Source: Paraburkholderia fungorum
GTDB lineage: Bacteria; Pseudomonadota; Gammaproteobacteria; Burkholderiales; Burkholderiaceae
Length of the DNA: 64,000 nucleotides
Direction: 5' to 3'
NCBI RefSeq assembly: GCF_900099835.1
Contig: NZ_FNKP01000001.1
Coordinates: forward strand, 1,302,001-1,366,000
Shown here: piece after piece, positions 8,169 through 17,643 of the stretch
How the letters are laid out: every line of letters starts with the position of its first letter
Position numbering within the stretch: the first letter of the stretch is position 1
Notes under the pieces: generated by a model
Database searches by the model: none
Told to the model about the DNA's origin: nothing
Seen by the model: the letters and a program-made list of their open reading frames with translations, nothing else
Made by a program: the position numbers and the translations under genes

Positions 8169-9122
8169 TTACCGCAGCGCGTCAATCAGCTTCTCCAGCT
8201 TCACGGCATCGGCGGCAAATGCGCGAATGCCTTCAGCCAGCTTTTCAGTTGCCATCGCCTCGTCGTTGACGAGGAAACGGAACGACGATTCGTCGACCGG
8301 CACGCGTTCGATGCTCGCGTCATTCGACATTTCCGGCGACAGCTTGCGCTCCACCTTCTCGGTGCTTTCCTGCAGTTTTTGCAGCAGATCCGGGCTGATG
8401 GTCAGCAGATCGCAGCCAGCCAGTTCCAGAACCTGACCGGGCGTACGGAAGCTCGCGCCCATCACCTCGGTCTTGTAGCCGAACTTCTTGTAGTAAGCGT
8501 AAATGCGACGCACCGATTTGACGCCCGGATCGTTCGCGCCGCCGTCTTTCGCTTCGTCCCACGCGCTGCCGGCGTTCTTCTTGTACCAGTCGTAAATCCG
8601 GCCGACGAACGGCGAGATCAGTTGCGCGCCCGCTTCCGCGCAGGCTGCGGCCTGGGCCAGCGAGAACAGCAGCGTCATGTTGCAGTGGATGCCTTCCTTC
8701 TGCAGCACTTCGGCCGCGCGGATGCCTTCCCACGTCGACGCCAGCTTGATCAGCACGCGTTCGCGGCCGATGCCGTGGTCCTTGTACAGCGCGATCAGTT
8801 CGCGGCCCTTGGCGATCGACGCTTCGGTGTCGAACGACAGGCGCGCGTCGACTTCGGTCGACACACGGCCCGGGATGATCTTCAGGATTTCGGTGCCGAA
8901 GGCGATCAGCAACTGGTCGATGATTTCGCCGACCGGCTTCGTCGAATGTGCCTTGACGGTCTTTTCGAGCAGCGGCTTGTAGTCGTCCTTCTGGACCGCT
9001 TTGAGAATCAGCGACGGATTGGTGGTCGCGTCCTGCGGCTTGTATTGGGCAAGCTGCTGGAAGTCGCCGGTATCGGCGACGACGGTGGTGTATTGCTTGA
9101 GTTGGTCGAGTGCGGTTGTCAT
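8169..9122 (-). CDS. tal: Transaldolase
   Basis: A cytosolic pentose-phosphate enzyme that moves a dihydroxyacetone unit from sedoheptulose-7-phosphate to glyceraldehyde-3-phosphate through a Schiff base. The 317 residues match the TalB class. D17 lies in [16 protein letters not shown] at 31-40 is the family signature, and the Schiff-base lysine is K126 in [39 protein letters not shown] forms the phosphate-binding end. It is transcribed alone, with its own terminator downstream. A 250-base gap separates it from benE upstream. Confidence 0.95.
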   Translation of the reverse strand: MTTALDQLKQYTTVVADTGDFQQLAQYKPQDATTNPSLILKAVQKDDYKPLLEKTVKAHSTKPVGEIIDQLLIAFGTEILKIIPGRVSTEVDARLSFDTEASIAKGRELIALYKDHGIGRERVLIKLASTWEGIRAAEVLQKEGIHCNMTLLFSLAQAAACAEAGAQLISPFVGRIYDWYKKNAGSAWDEAKDGGANDPGVKSVRRIYAYYKKFGYKTEVMGASFRTPGQVLELAGCDLLTISPDLLQKLQESTEKVERKLSPEMSNDASIERVPVDESSFRFLVNDEAMATEKLAEGIRAFAADAVKLEKLIDALR

Positions 9123-9373
9123 GTTCGAGCCTTCAGGGCGCGCTTGCGCCGTGGTTCAGGAGAAATGAGGTCGCCGCCTGACTGACTGGACGAATCAGCG
9201 ACGGCGGCCGCGGGTCACGCTGCAGCATTCCCACAATCTGGCCGGGAACGCTGACGGATGCTTCTATTCTATGGCGGATCGCCTGAACCGGTATTGACAG
9301 TTGGACTCGGCGATCCGTTCAAACGGATTTTTGGGTGGCACAGCGGTACAGCCGCTAGCGCGGGCAAGCCTGC

Positions 9374-10594
9374 TCACGCGCGACGCGCATTCAACACCAG
9401 TTGCGTCAGCACGCCCGCGACGAGCCCCCAGAACGCCGAGCCGATCGACAGCAAGGTCAGCCCCGACGCCGTCACCATGAACGTCACCAGCGCCGCTTCG
9501 CGCTGCTTCACGTCCTGCATCGCGTTGGCGAGGCCGCTCATGATCGAGCCGAACAGGGCCAAAGCCGCGACCGACACAACCAGCGCCTTCGGCAGCGCGG
9601 CGAACAACGCGGCAATCGTCGCGCCGAAAGTCCCGGCGATCAGATAGAAAATGCCGCACCAGACGGCGGCGGTGTATCGCTTGTCGTGGTTTTCGTGCGC
9701 TTCGGGGCCGGTGCAGATCGCTGCCGTGATCGCGGCAAGATTGATGCCGTGCGAGCCGAACGGTGCGAGCAGCAGCGACGCGATGCCGGTGGTTGAAATC
9801 AGCGGCGCTGACGGCGTGGTGTAGCCGTCGGCGCGCAGCACGGCGATGCCCGGCACATTCTGCGAGGCCATCGCCACCACGAACAGCGGAATGCCGATGC
9901 TCACGCTGGCCGCCACCGAAAACGCCGGGAAGGTGAACACCGGGTGGGCCAGCGCAACGTGAAACCGGCTGAAATCGAGCAGCCCGAGGACACCCGCGGC
10001 CACCGTGCTGACCACCAGCGTCGTCACGATTGCATAGCGAGGGGCGATCCGCTTGATGATCAGGTAAGTGAAGAACATCACCAGCACGAGCGCGGTCTGG
10101 AACTGCGCAGCGCGGAAAATCTCGATGCCGATCTCGAACAGAATCCCGGCCAGCAACGCCGACGCGATACCCGCCGGAATTTTCTTCATCAGCGTGTCGA
10201 ACCAGCCGGTCAGGCCGACCACCGTCAACAGCACCGCGCAGACGATAAATGCGCCGATCGCCTCCGGGTACGACACATGCGGCAGCGATGAAACCAGTAG
10301 CGCCGCGCCGGGCGTCGACCAGGCAATCACGATCGGCGCGCGAAAGCGCAGCGACAGCCCAATCGTGCACACGGCCATGCCGATCGACAGCGCCCAGATC
10401 CACGACGAAATCTGCGCATCGGTCAGATGCGCGGCCTGGCCCGCCTGGAACATCAGCACGAGCGAACTCGTGTAGCCGGTCATCATCGCGACGAAACCCG
10501 CGACGATGGCGGACAGCGACGTGTCGGCGAGTGGATTGATGCGTTTGGGCGGCGTGGCCGCTGGCGACAGCTCAGGCGATGAAGATGGACTCAT
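9374..10594 (-). CDS. benE: BenE-family benzoate/proton symporter
   Basis: A 406-residue inner-membrane protein with about 12 hydrophobic segments and the BenE pattern: ADTSLSAIVAGFVAMMTGYTSSLVLMFQAG near the start, IVIAWSTPGAALL at about 90-102, and a middle NVPGIAVLRADGY. Known members import benzoate with protons. No benzoate catabolic gene is present in this window, so aromatic-acid uptake is inferred from the family only. It may be co-transcribed behind the MoxR/VWA genes; the gap from the VWA gene is 90 bases. Confidence 0.85.
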   Translation of the reverse strand: MSPSSSPELSPAATPPKRINPLADTSLSAIVAGFVAMMTGYTSSLVLMFQAGQAAHLTDAQISSWIWALSIGMAVCTIGLSLRFRAPIVIAWSTPGAALLVSSLPHVSYPEAIGAFIVCAVLLTVVGLTGWFDTLMKKIPAGIASALLAGILFEIGIEIFRAAQFQTALVLVMFFTYLIIKRIAPRYAIVTTLVVSTVAAGVLGLLDFSRFHVALAHPVFTFPAFSVAASVSIGIPLFVVAMASQNVPGIAVLRADGYTTPSAPLISTTGIASLLLAPFGSHGINLAAITAAICTGPEAHENHDKRYTAAVWCGIFYLIAGTFGATIAALFAALPKALVVSVAALALFGSIMSGLANAMQDVKQREAALVTFMVTASGLTLLSIGSAFWGLVAGVLTQLVLNARRA

Positions 10595-10684
10595 GCAGAT
10601 GTTTTCTTATAGTCGAGAATTAAACGTGACCCAAACGTGATGCGAAACCTGACCTGAAGCCCCTGATCCAAAGCGAGGCCCAGG

Positions 10685-11860
10685 CTATTTGCTCAGAACG
10701 CGCATCGCGGTTTCCAGCCCGGCAAGCGTCAGCGGATACATCCGCTGCCCCAGCACTTCGCGGATTGCGCTGACCGACTGCCGGTACGCCCACAAACCTT
10801 CCGGCTCGGGATTGAGCCACGCAAAATGCGGGAAGTGGTCCGCGAGCCGGCGCAGCCAGACTGCGCCGGCTTCGGCGTTGTTGTACTCCACCGAGCCGCC
10901 CGGCTGCAGCACTTCATAGGGGCTCATGGTCGCGTCGCCGACGAAGATCAGCTTGTAGTCGGGCGTGAATTTGTGCAGCAGGTCCCAGGTCGGCATCCGT
11001 TCCGCGTGACGGCGGCGGTTATTTTTCCACAGGAAGTCGTAGACGCAATTGTGAAAATAATAAAACTCGAGATGCTTGAACTCGGCCTTGGCTGCCGAGA
11101 AGAGCTCTTCAGTGCGCTTGATGTGGTCGTCCATCGAGCCGCCCACATCGAGCAGCATCAGCACTTTCACCTTGTTGTGCCGCTCCGGCACCATCTTCAG
11201 ATCGAGCCAGCCCGCGTTCGCGGCGGTGCTGCGGATCGTGTCGGGCAGATCGAGCTCTTCGGCCGCGCCTTCGCGGGCGAAGCGACGCAGACGGCGCAGC
11301 GCGACCTTGATATTGCGCGTGCCGATTTCGACCTGATCGTCGTAATCGCGATACGCGCGGGCTTCCCACACTTTCACGGCGGTGCGGTTGCCGCCCGCAT
11401 CGCCGCCGATGCGCACGCCTTCCGGGTTATAGCCGCCGTTGCCGAACGGCGACGTGCCGCCCGTGCCGATCCATTTGCTACCGCCTTCGTGACGCTCTTT
11501 CTGTTCGTCGAACAGTTCCTTCAGGCGTTCCATCAGCTTGTCGAGGCCGCCCATCGCTTCGATCTGCGCTTTTTCTTCCGGCGACAGATCGCGTTGCAGC
11601 TTCTTTTTAAGCCAGTCGAGCGGCACGTCGAAGGCGAGTTCCGACGCCTGCGCGACGCCGTTGAAATACGCGCCGAACGCCTGATCGAACTTGTCGAAAT
11701 ACTGCTCGTCCTTGACTAGCGTGATGCGTGCCAGGTAATAGAACTCGTCGAGCGACGGCGCGATCACGTTCGCTTTGAGCGCTTCGAGCAGCGTCAGATA
11801 TTCCTTGACCGACACCGGCAGTTTGGCGGCGCGCAACGAGTAGAAGAAATCGATCAGCAT
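10685..11860 (-). CDS. VWA-domain protein, CoxE-like
   Basis: A 391-residue cytosolic protein of the group that partners MoxR ATPases. The first 200 residues are a helical leader (MLIDFFYSLRAAKLPVSVKEYLTLLEAL, then a Gly-rich loop around GGTSPFGNGGYNPEG). A von Willebrand A domain follows, with the metal-site strand VLMLLDVGGSMDDH. The usual MIDAS pattern is DxSxS; here it reads D-V-G-G-S, so the middle serine is missing. Such MoxR/VWA pairs act as chaperones that insert metals or remodel oxidoreductases. No CO-dehydrogenase genes lie nearby. I chose the second ATG (11860); starting at 11872 would add MGPS. Confidence 0.8.
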   Translation of the reverse strand: MLIDFFYSLRAAKLPVSVKEYLTLLEALKANVIAPSLDEFYYLARITLVKDEQYFDKFDQAFGAYFNGVAQASELAFDVPLDWLKKKLQRDLSPEEKAQIEAMGGLDKLMERLKELFDEQKERHEGGSKWIGTGGTSPFGNGGYNPEGVRIGGDAGGNRTAVKVWEARAYRDYDDQVEIGTRNIKVALRRLRRFAREGAAEELDLPDTIRSTAANAGWLDLKMVPERHNKVKVLMLLDVGGSMDDHIKRTEELFSAAKAEFKHLEFYYFHNCVYDFLWKNNRRRHAERMPTWDLLHKFTPDYKLIFVGDATMSPYEVLQPGGSVEYNNAEAGAVWLRRLADHFPHFAWLNPEPEGLWAYRQSVSAIREVLGQRMYPLTLAGLETAMRVLSK

Positions 11861-12015
11861 GCTGGGTCCCATGCGAGATAGTTGCCACAGCGGCGACGGG
11901 CGAGCGGCGCTGTGTTCACACCGGCTGGCGGTCTGGATTGCGTTGCCGCCGACTGGTCTCGCCAGTCAGCGGTCGATCGTGGTCAACGCGATCCGAACCG
12001 CTGGCCAATCACTGC

Positions 12016-12858
12016 TCAACGGTTATTGCGGTTCATGAAAATCAGCCGCTCGAACAGGCCCACGTCCTGCTCGTTTTTCAGCAACGCGCCGTGCAGCGGC
12101 GGAATGATCTGCTTCTGATCCGACGAGCGCAGCGCTTCGGGCGGAATGTCTTCGGCGAGCAGCAGCTTGAGCCAGTCGAGCAATTCCGACGTGGACGGCT
12201 TTTTCTTCAACCCCGCCACGTTGCGCAGTTCGAAAAAGCTCTGCATGGCCGCGGCGAGCAGGTCCTTCTTGATGCCGGGGTAATGCACCTCGACGATCTG
12301 CTGCATCGTCACCGGATCGGGGAACTTGATGTAGTGGAAGAAGCAGCGGCGCAGGAACGCATCCGGCAGCTCTTTTTCGTTGTTCGACGTGATGATCACG
12401 AGCGGGCGCTTTTTCGCGCGGATCAGCTCGTGCGTCTCGTACACGTAGAACTCCATACGGTCGAGTTCGCGCAGCAGGTCGTTCGGGAATTCGATGTCGG
12501 CCTTGTCGATCTCGTCGATCAGCAGCACGACTTGCTCGTCCGACTCGAACGCCTGCCACAGCACGCCCTTGACGATGTAGTTGCGGATGTCCTTGACGCG
12601 CTCGTCGCCGAGTTGCGAGTCGCGCAGACGCGACACCGCGTCGTATTCGTACAGACCCTGCTGGGCCTTGGTGGTCGACTTGATATGCCACTGCAATAGC
12701 GGCATGCCGAGCGCGGCGGCGACTTCTTCGGCGAGCATGGTCTTGCCGGTGCCGGGTTCGCCCTTGATCAGCAGCGGGCGCTTCAGCGTCATCGCGGCGT
12801 TGACCGCGAGCTTGAGGTCGTCGGTGGCGACGTACTGCGATGAGCCTTCGAAACGCAT
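12016..12858 (-). CDS. MoxR-type AAA+ ATPase
   Basis: A 280-residue AAA+ ATPase. GEPGTGKT (Walker A, near residue 33), VLLIDEIDKAD (Walker B) and IITSNNEKELPDAFLRRC (sensor 1 and arginine finger) are all intact. Together with the VWA protein 155 bases downstream it forms the MoxR/CoxE-like pair that remodels or matures client enzymes; the client cannot be read from the sequence. The start MRFEGSSQYVATDDL at 12858 matches the beginning of the family. An upstream in-frame extension to 13050 is low-complexity and unlikely to be translated. Confidence 0.85.
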   Translation of the reverse strand: MRFEGSSQYVATDDLKLAVNAAMTLKRPLLIKGEPGTGKTMLAEEVAAALGMPLLQWHIKSTTKAQQGLYEYDAVSRLRDSQLGDERVKDIRNYIVKGVLWQAFESDEQVVLLIDEIDKADIEFPNDLLRELDRMEFYVYETHELIRAKKRPLVIITSNNEKELPDAFLRRCFFHYIKFPDPVTMQQIVEVHYPGIKKDLLAAAMQSFFELRNVAGLKKKPSTSELLDWLKLLLAEDIPPEALRSSDQKQIIPPLHGALLKNEQDVGLFERLIFMNRNNR

Positions 12859-13412
12859 GGCGAGGTGCTCTTTTTTGGAAAAAACCCAGTATAAGTCAGA
12901 AGACCTGTTGCCTTGAAACCGGCTCGCGTATGGTATGACCCGCGATGTGGCGTGCGATGTCGTCCGCGCCGGGGCATGCGGAAGCGGATGTATCCATGGC
13001 AAATTGGGCGTTGCCGTGGGTCTGCCGGCTGGCATTGCCACGATTCGCAAAGCGTTCGGGAGGCGTGCCGCGTGAGCTGCCGAATGAGCTACTGAATCGC
13101 ATCGAATACAGGCAGCGGGTAAACGCTGTATGAGTGCGCTGCGTGGGCGTTTTGCGCGGCTCGGCGAAGCCGGTCGGCGGCTGCTTTAGTCGGACGAAAA
13201 ACCTTGCCTGGCGGGACTTTCGCGGTAAAACGGCCGGTCCTGCGGCAAGGCTTTGATGAGCCGCCCCCGCAGCCCCGCCCGGTGGACGTTCGGAGCGACA
13301 GCGCGGTACAATTAGCCCGATTTTTTTGGCCTGCGTGGCTACCCTACAAGAAGAACGGCGTGGGTCGTTGCCTTTCCGGGCGCCCGTCTCCCCTCAAGCC
13401 AGGTTACATGCT
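12859..13412. other. Divergent intergenic region MoxR / cytochrome c
   Basis: This 550-base stretch separates two divergent operons. I find no convincing gene in it. Apart from the cytochrome promoter at 13283-13312 nothing stands out. Confidence 0.4.
13283..13312 (+). promoter_or_regulatory. Candidate promoter of the cytochrome c pair
   Basis: TGGACG (13283-13288), an 18-base spacer and TACAAT (13307-13312) lie about 100 bases before the first cytochrome gene. TACAAT recurs as the -10 before several genes in this window. Confidence 0.45.
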
Positions 13413-13781
13413 ATGAATAAATTCGTTGGCAAAAACGTTGTGATCGTTGCGCTGTCGGTATTTGGGGGCTTCGCGGCCAGTGCGCAGGCAGCGGATGTCG
13501 TAGGTAACGCCAAGGCCGGCCAGAGCAAAGTCGCGATGTGTATCGGCTGCCACGGCATCCCCGAATATCGCACGGCGTATCCCGAGGTGTACCGCGTACC
13601 CATGCTGGGCGGCCAGAATCAGGCCTACCTCGAAAACGCGTTGCATGGCTACAAGAAGGGTGACCGGCACTTCGAGACCATGCATGCCATCGCCGTCACG
13701 CTGTCGGATCAGGACATCGCCGACATCGCTGCTTACTACGCGGCGCAAAATTCCTCTTCGAAAAGCAATCCCGACAAGTGA
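13413..13781 (+). CDS. Periplasmic cytochrome c, class I
   Basis: A 122-residue exported c-type cytochrome. A signal peptide (MNKFVGKNVVIVALSVFGGFAASAQA) ends at AQA/AD, around residue 26. Haem attachment is CIGCH. The mature part is about 95 residues, with the pattern of a small single-haem electron carrier (PMLGGQNQAYLENAL.GYKKGDR). The ATG at 13413 starts the signal peptide directly; an upstream in-frame extension to 13326 has no signal-like character. It lies 47 bases before a second cytochrome of the same kind, so the two form an operon. They probably carry electrons to a terminal oxidase encoded elsewhere. Confidence 0.85.
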   Translation: MNKFVGKNVVIVALSVFGGFAASAQAADVVGNAKAGQSKVAMCIGCHGIPEYRTAYPEVYRVPMLGGQNQAYLENALHGYKKGDRHFETMHAIAVTLSDQDIADIAAYYAAQNSSSKSNPDK

Positions 13782-13828
13782 TCGGCGTCGGTCACCCGGC
13801 TATAACTATTCGCGGGATAGGAGAATTC

Positions 13829-14212
13829 ATGATTAAGCCACAACAGGCACTCCACACGGTGTTCAAGGCTGCATGCGCGTCGGCGGTAATGATGGGGCTG
13901 GGCGCAGCGAACTTCGCGCACGCTGCCGACGCCGGCAACGGCAAGGTGCTGGCCGACAGCCACAACTGTGCGGCATGTCACGGCGTCAACCTGAACAAGC
14001 CGGTCAGTCCTGAATATCCGAAGCTGGCGGGACAGCATTCCGACTATGTCTACTGGGCGCTGCGTCAATACCAGATGGGCAACGGCAATCCGCACCTCGG
14101 GCGCAACAACGCGATCATGCAGGCGCAGGTGCAGAGCCTTTCGCCGAACGACATGAAAGATATCGCGGCTTACATCGAATCGCTGAGCGGCGATCTGGTG
14201 CAGAAGAAGTAA
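13829..14212 (+). CDS. Periplasmic cytochrome c, class I (second of pair)
   Basis: A 127-residue exported cytochrome. A signal peptide (MIKPQQALHTVFKAACASAVMMGLG...) ends at AHA/AD, and CAACH binds haem. PKLAGQHSDYVYWALRQYQMG is the conserved stretch of this cytochrome c553-like group. The ATG at 13829 is preceded by a clear ribosome site, ATAGGAGAATTC. It resembles the upstream cytochrome in size and layout and is probably an old tandem duplicate. A strong terminator follows at 14259. Confidence 0.85.
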   Translation: MIKPQQALHTVFKAACASAVMMGLGAANFAHAADAGNGKVLADSHNCAACHGVNLNKPVSPEYPKLAGQHSDYVYWALRQYQMGNGNPHLGRNNAIMQAQVQSLSPNDMKDIAAYIESLSGDLVQKK

Positions 14213-14258
14213 CGGCGCTGCGCGTTTTGCGCGTGCTTTTGGATTGAGCCTCGGATTG

Positions 14259-14290
14259 AAAACACCTCGCTTCGGCGAGGTGTTTTGTTT
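14259..14290 (+). terminator. Intrinsic terminator of the cytochrome c operon
   Basis: A 12-bp stem, aaaacacctcgc/gcgaggtgtttt, with a stable UUCG loop (14271-14274) continues into GTTTTG. On the minus strand it would also serve the convergent DUF1841 operon. The rest of 14213-14527 contains nothing I recognise. Confidence 0.85.
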
Positions 14291-14527
14291 TGGGAGACTT
14301 GGGACGGTTTTGGCTTTGGACAAGGAGTTTACTTTCGACCGCTGCACGTTTTTCATGACGCCACGGCCTGAGTCTGTATCGGACGGTGCCGCTGGCTGAC
14401 GGTGTCGTGGCCGTCATTCCTGGAGCTAAAGCTAAACCCTAACTCTTGCGCGCCAGTGTGCCGCCGAGCGGCGGCCATACACTTGCCGACATTGCCTTTC
14501 CCGCGTCCGCAACCGCTGCTCGCTTCA

Positions 14528-14962
14528 TCAATCGCGCGTGGCGCGGCGTTCGATGCGTTGCAGATAAGCATCCGTATCCGGCGGCGTACCGGTGCGCTGC
14601 GCTTCCCAGATGGTCTCGCCGAGGCAATCCATGATCGCGTGCTGCGCTTCGTGAGTCGAGCCGAGGCGAGCGGCGAGGCGCTCATGCGCCGCGCGAATGC
14701 CCGGCGGCTGGTCGATCGACAACTGTTCGGTGATGGCCAGATGCATCGACAGATGCAGGAACGGGTTCGTCTGACCGCGTTCCGGCGAGTAGTCCTGCGC
14801 TTGCGCGGCGCCGCCGTCGCTCAGGTCGGCGTGATATTCGGGATGTTCGACGATCCAGTCGGCGGCAATGGCCTCCAGCGGCGTCAGAATCTCGCCTTTG
14901 CGCTGTTTGCGCCAGGTGTCGGTGAAAAAGAGACGAACTTCGTCGCGGCTGGGATTAAACAT
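14528..14962 (-). CDS. DUF1841 family protein
   Basis: A 144-residue cytosolic protein of unknown function, recognised from MFNPSRDEVRLFFTDTWRK and LTPLEAIAADWIVEHPEYH, the conserved start of DUF1841. NPFLHLSMHLAITEQLSIDQPPGIR and the second His-containing helix THEAQHAIMDCLGETIWEAQR suggest a metal-binding helical protein, but no activity is known. It is the last gene of a likely rsxB-nth-DUF1841 operon, 119 bases behind nth. Confidence 0.82.
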   Translation of the reverse strand: MFNPSRDEVRLFFTDTWRKQRKGEILTPLEAIAADWIVEHPEYHADLSDGGAAQAQDYSPERGQTNPFLHLSMHLAITEQLSIDQPPGIRAAHERLAARLGSTHEAQHAIMDCLGETIWEAQRTGTPPDTDAYLQRIERRATRD

Positions 14963-15081
14963 CGTGGGACCGGTGCGTATTTAAGTGGAATGCTTTGAGC
15001 GCAACGCATGCGCGAGCAGGTGGATATTTTACGCCGGGGTGGTGGAGGCTGCTGGAGCCGCCAGCCCCGGCATTCTCGTTC

Positions 15082-15726
15082 TCAAAGATCCGGCGGCGGC
15101 GTTTTCGGCTTGAACTCGCAAAGCGGCTCGATCGCGCAATGCCAGCATTCCGGCCTGCGCGCCCGGCACACATAGCGGCCGTGCAAAATCAGCCAGTGGT
15201 GCGCATCCTGCTTGAACTCGGCGGGAGTGAATTTTTCCAGCGCCGCCTCGACCGTGCGAACGTCTTTGCCCGGCGCGAGCCCGGTTCGATTGGCAACCCG
15301 AAAGATGTGCGTATCGACCGCGATGGTCGGATGGCCGAACGCCGTATTCAGGATCACGTTAGCCGTTTTCCGCCCGACCCCCGGCAGACTTTCGAGCGCC
15401 TCGCGATCTTCCGGCACCTCGCCACCGTACTGGTCGAGCAGAATCCGGCACGTTGCGATGACATTCTTCGCCTTGGTGCGATACAGCCCGATCGTCTTGA
15501 TGTAGCCGGTCACCCCTTCTTCGCCGAGATCGAAAACCTTCTGCGGCGTGTTCGCGACCGGGAACATCTTGCGCATCGCCTTGTTGACCGACACGTCGGT
15601 GGCCTGCGCCGACAGCAGCACGGCGATCAGCAATTCGAACGGTGAGGTGTACTCAAGCTCGGTGGTCGGATGCGGATTCAGGCTCTGAAGCGTTTCGTAG
15701 ATGGCGCGGCGTTTGTTCGCGTTCAT
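15082..15726 (-). CDS. nth: Endonuclease III
   Basis: A bifunctional DNA glycosylase/AP lyase that removes oxidised pyrimidines. All key residues fall at the E. coli positions in this 214-residue protein. The helix-hairpin-helix is LPGVGRKTAN with catalytic K120. D138 is in AVDTH. The 4Fe-4S ligands are C187, C194, C197 and C203, with spacing 6-2-5. It starts 23 bases after the rsxB stop, keeping the rsx-nth order seen at the end of the E. coli rsx operon, although the other rsx genes are absent here. Confidence 0.95.
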   Translation of the reverse strand: MNANKRRAIYETLQSLNPHPTTELEYTSPFELLIAVLLSAQATDVSVNKAMRKMFPVANTPQKVFDLGEEGVTGYIKTIGLYRTKAKNVIATCRILLDQYGGEVPEDREALESLPGVGRKTANVILNTAFGHPTIAVDTHIFRVANRTGLAPGKDVRTVEAALEKFTPAEFKQDAHHWLILHGRYVCRARRPECWHCAIEPLCEFKPKTPPPDL

Positions 15727-15749
15727 GCGGAGCTGGAGTTGACGGGCGA

Positions 15750-16655
15750 CTAGCGCGGGTTGGACGGTTTGTCGGCATCGCCGTTGCCTTCGGCGGTGAG
15801 TCCGAGACGGCGGCGGCGCGCTTCGGCGGCGTCGATCTGAGCCTGCACGTCGGCGCTGACCTGATCCGTATTCCGCGGACCTTGGCCCTTGGCCGCCAAC
15901 TCCTCTTTCTTTTTGCGAGCACGTTCGAGCGCGGCCTGGATGATCGCGCGTTTCTTCGCTTCGGCGTCGTCGGCGGCGGGAGCGTTGCTCGGCGCCGCAG
16001 CTTCGGCGGTTTGCGTGGCGCATGGACTCAACACGGGGGCGTCGGCAGCCGTACCGGCTCGCCGCGCCGCAGCACGGGCTTCTGCGGCTTCGCGTTCGCG
16101 AGCAAGACGCGCTTCGCGCTGGTTGTGGCGAGTGCGCGCAGCGTCGGCCTGGCTCTGGCTCCATGCATCCCAGCCGGTTGCGTCGCCGGTGACCGGCGGC
16201 ATCGAAATACAATCGACCGGGCAGGGCGGCACGCACAGATCGCAACCGGTGCAGAGTTCGGCGATAACGGTGTGCATCTGTTTCGGTGCACCAACTATTG
16301 CATCGACCGGACATGCCTGCATGCACAACGTGCAGCCGATGCAAACCTGTTCGTCGATAACCGCCAACGGACGCGCCCGTTCGACGCCATTGGCGGAATT
16401 GAGCGGAATTACCGGTTTGCCGAGCAATGCAGCAAGACGCGCGACGCCCTCGATACCTCCGGGCGGGCACTGGTTGTAATTGGCTTCGCCATTTGCGACG
16501 GCTTCGGCGTAGGGACGGCATGCGGGGTAACCGCACTTCGTGCATTGCGTTTGGGGCAGCAGATCTTCAATGCGATCCGCGAGTATTTGTATGTCTGTCA
16601 CGGTCACGACGTGGGGTTCGGCTTGCGGCCGCACAGCTTGAACTAAATGGCACAT
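15750..16655 (-). CDS. rsxB: Orphan RsxB/RnfB-type iron-sulfur electron carrier
   Basis: About 301 residues. An Fe-S domain comes first, with [20 protein letters not shown] and then a fourth Cys in NQCPPGG. Two 4Fe-4S ferredoxin motifs follow: [16 protein letters not shown] and [16 protein letters not shown]. The last 120 residues are an Arg/Ala/Glu-rich coiled coil ([20 protein letters not shown]). The N-terminal membrane anchor of E. coli RsxB is missing and none of rsxACDGE is present, so the protein is probably soluble and works with a different partner. The start is uncertain: the ATG at 16655 has GGGGA upstream, but two GTG codons at the start of [12 protein letters not shown] also fit. 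Confidence 0.82.
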   Translation of the reverse strand: MCHLVQAVRPQAEPHVVTVTDIQILADRIEDLLPQTQCTKCGYPACRPYAEAVANGEANYNQCPPGGIEGVARLAALLGKPVIPLNSANGVERARPLAVIDEQVCIGCTLCMQACPVDAIVGAPKQMHTVIAELCTGCDLCVPPCPVDCISMPPVTGDATGWDAWSQSQADAARTRHNQREARLAREREAAEARAAARRAGTAADAPVLSPCATQTAEAAAPSNAPAADDAEAKKRAIIQAALERARKKKEELAAKGQGPRNTDQVSADVQAQIDAAEARRRRLGLTAEGNGDADKPSNPR

Positions 16656-16673
16656 TATCGCCGATTTCCCCAA

Positions 16674-16701
16674 TTGCCATCCGCAATCCATGTGCCATAA
16701 T
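16674..16701 (+). promoter_or_regulatory. Candidate promoter of the TetR gene
   Basis: TTGCCA (16674-16679), a 16-base spacer and CATAAT (16696-16701) each match consensus at 5 of 6 positions. The site lies in the divergent gap between rsxB and the regulator, where a TetR protein would be expected to bind. Confidence 0.5.
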
Positions 16702-16834
16702 CGAAGCGCTTTTTCGAAAGACCGCAGAAGGGTGTCCCCCAACCATGGCGCGCCCGTTCAGTGCTGCCGGTGCAGGTCCGAGGAGAGACCGGCGGCACGA
16801 CCCGGATAACGCGGCTCACGAAGACGATGCCACC

Positions 16835-17467
16835 ATGAATCAGCCGAAAATCAAAAGAGATCCTGAAGGCACGAGGCGCCGCATTTTGCTTGCGGCGGCC
16901 GAAGAGTTTGCAAATGGAGGGCTATTCGGCGCGCGCGTCGATCAGATCGCCCGCCGCGCGGAAACGAATGAACGAATGCTGTATTACTACTTCGGTAGTA
17001 AGGAGCAGCTTTTCACCGCTGTTCTCGAGCATGCTTTTAGCGCGCTCAACGAAGCCGAACGTACGCTCGAACTGAGCGGCTCTGCGCCGGTCGAGGCGGT
17101 CACGCGTCTTGCGCATTTTGTTTGGGATTACTACCGCGATCATCCCGAGTTGCTGCGTCTCATCAATAACGAGAATCTGCATGAAGCACGCTACATGCAG
17201 AAATCGACGCGCATCCGCGAAATGATCTCGCCGATCGTCGCCACGCTCGGCGGCATCCTCGAACGCGGTCAGCGTGCTGGGTTATTTCGCACAAACGTCG
17301 ATCCGTTGCGCTTTTACGTGACGCTGTCGGGCATGGGTTATTACATCGTGTCCAATCGCTTCACGCTCGAGGCAACACTCGGCCGCGACTTCAGCAGCCC
17401 CGCCGAACGCAGTGAAGTGATCCAGATGAATACCGAGTTGCTGCTCGCGTATCTGTTGCGAAAGTAA
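16835..17467 (+). CDS. TetR-family transcriptional regulator
   Basis: A 210-residue repressor-type protein. The helix-turn-helix is clear near the N-terminus: GTRRRILLAAAEEFANGG.FGARVDQIARRAETNERMLYYYFGSKEQLFTAVLE. The C-terminal ligand domain belongs to the group with FVWDYYRDHPELLRLINNENL and a final segment ending in LLLAYLLRK. The ligand is unknown. I chose the ATG at 16835 (MNQPKIKRDPEG); one at 16745 would add 30 basic residues and cannot be excluded. It is divergent to rsxB and convergent to phaZ, so its own promoter or the rsxB promoter is a possible target. Confidence 0.83.
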   Translation: MNQPKIKRDPEGTRRRILLAAAEEFANGGLFGARVDQIARRAETNERMLYYYFGSKEQLFTAVLEHAFSALNEAERTLELSGSAPVEAVTRLAHFVWDYYRDHPELLRLINNENLHEARYMQKSTRIREMISPIVATLGGILERGQRAGLFRTNVDPLRFYVTLSGMGYYIVSNRFTLEATLGRDFSSPAERSEVIQMNTELLLAYLLRK

Positions 17468-17582
17468 AAGGGTGGGGTGAAGACGCCGCTAACGTGTGCG
17501 AGTTTTAAAGCGGCATTAATTTGCGGGTAATTCGCAATAAGCGCACAGTCGACACGCCACGAACCTGCAACGTTCGCAAACA

Positions 17583-17608
17583 ACAACGGCCTCGAAAGAG
17601 GCCGTTGT
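17583..17608. terminator. Bidirectional terminator TetR / phaZ
   Basis: A perfect 11-bp stem, acaacggcctc/gaggccgttgt, with a GAAA loop lies between the two convergent genes (stops at 17467 and 17644). Both flanks are only weakly T-rich. Confidence 0.65.
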
Positions 17609-17643
17609 GCAAATTGCTGCTCGCGGTATCACCTGGGATTTAC

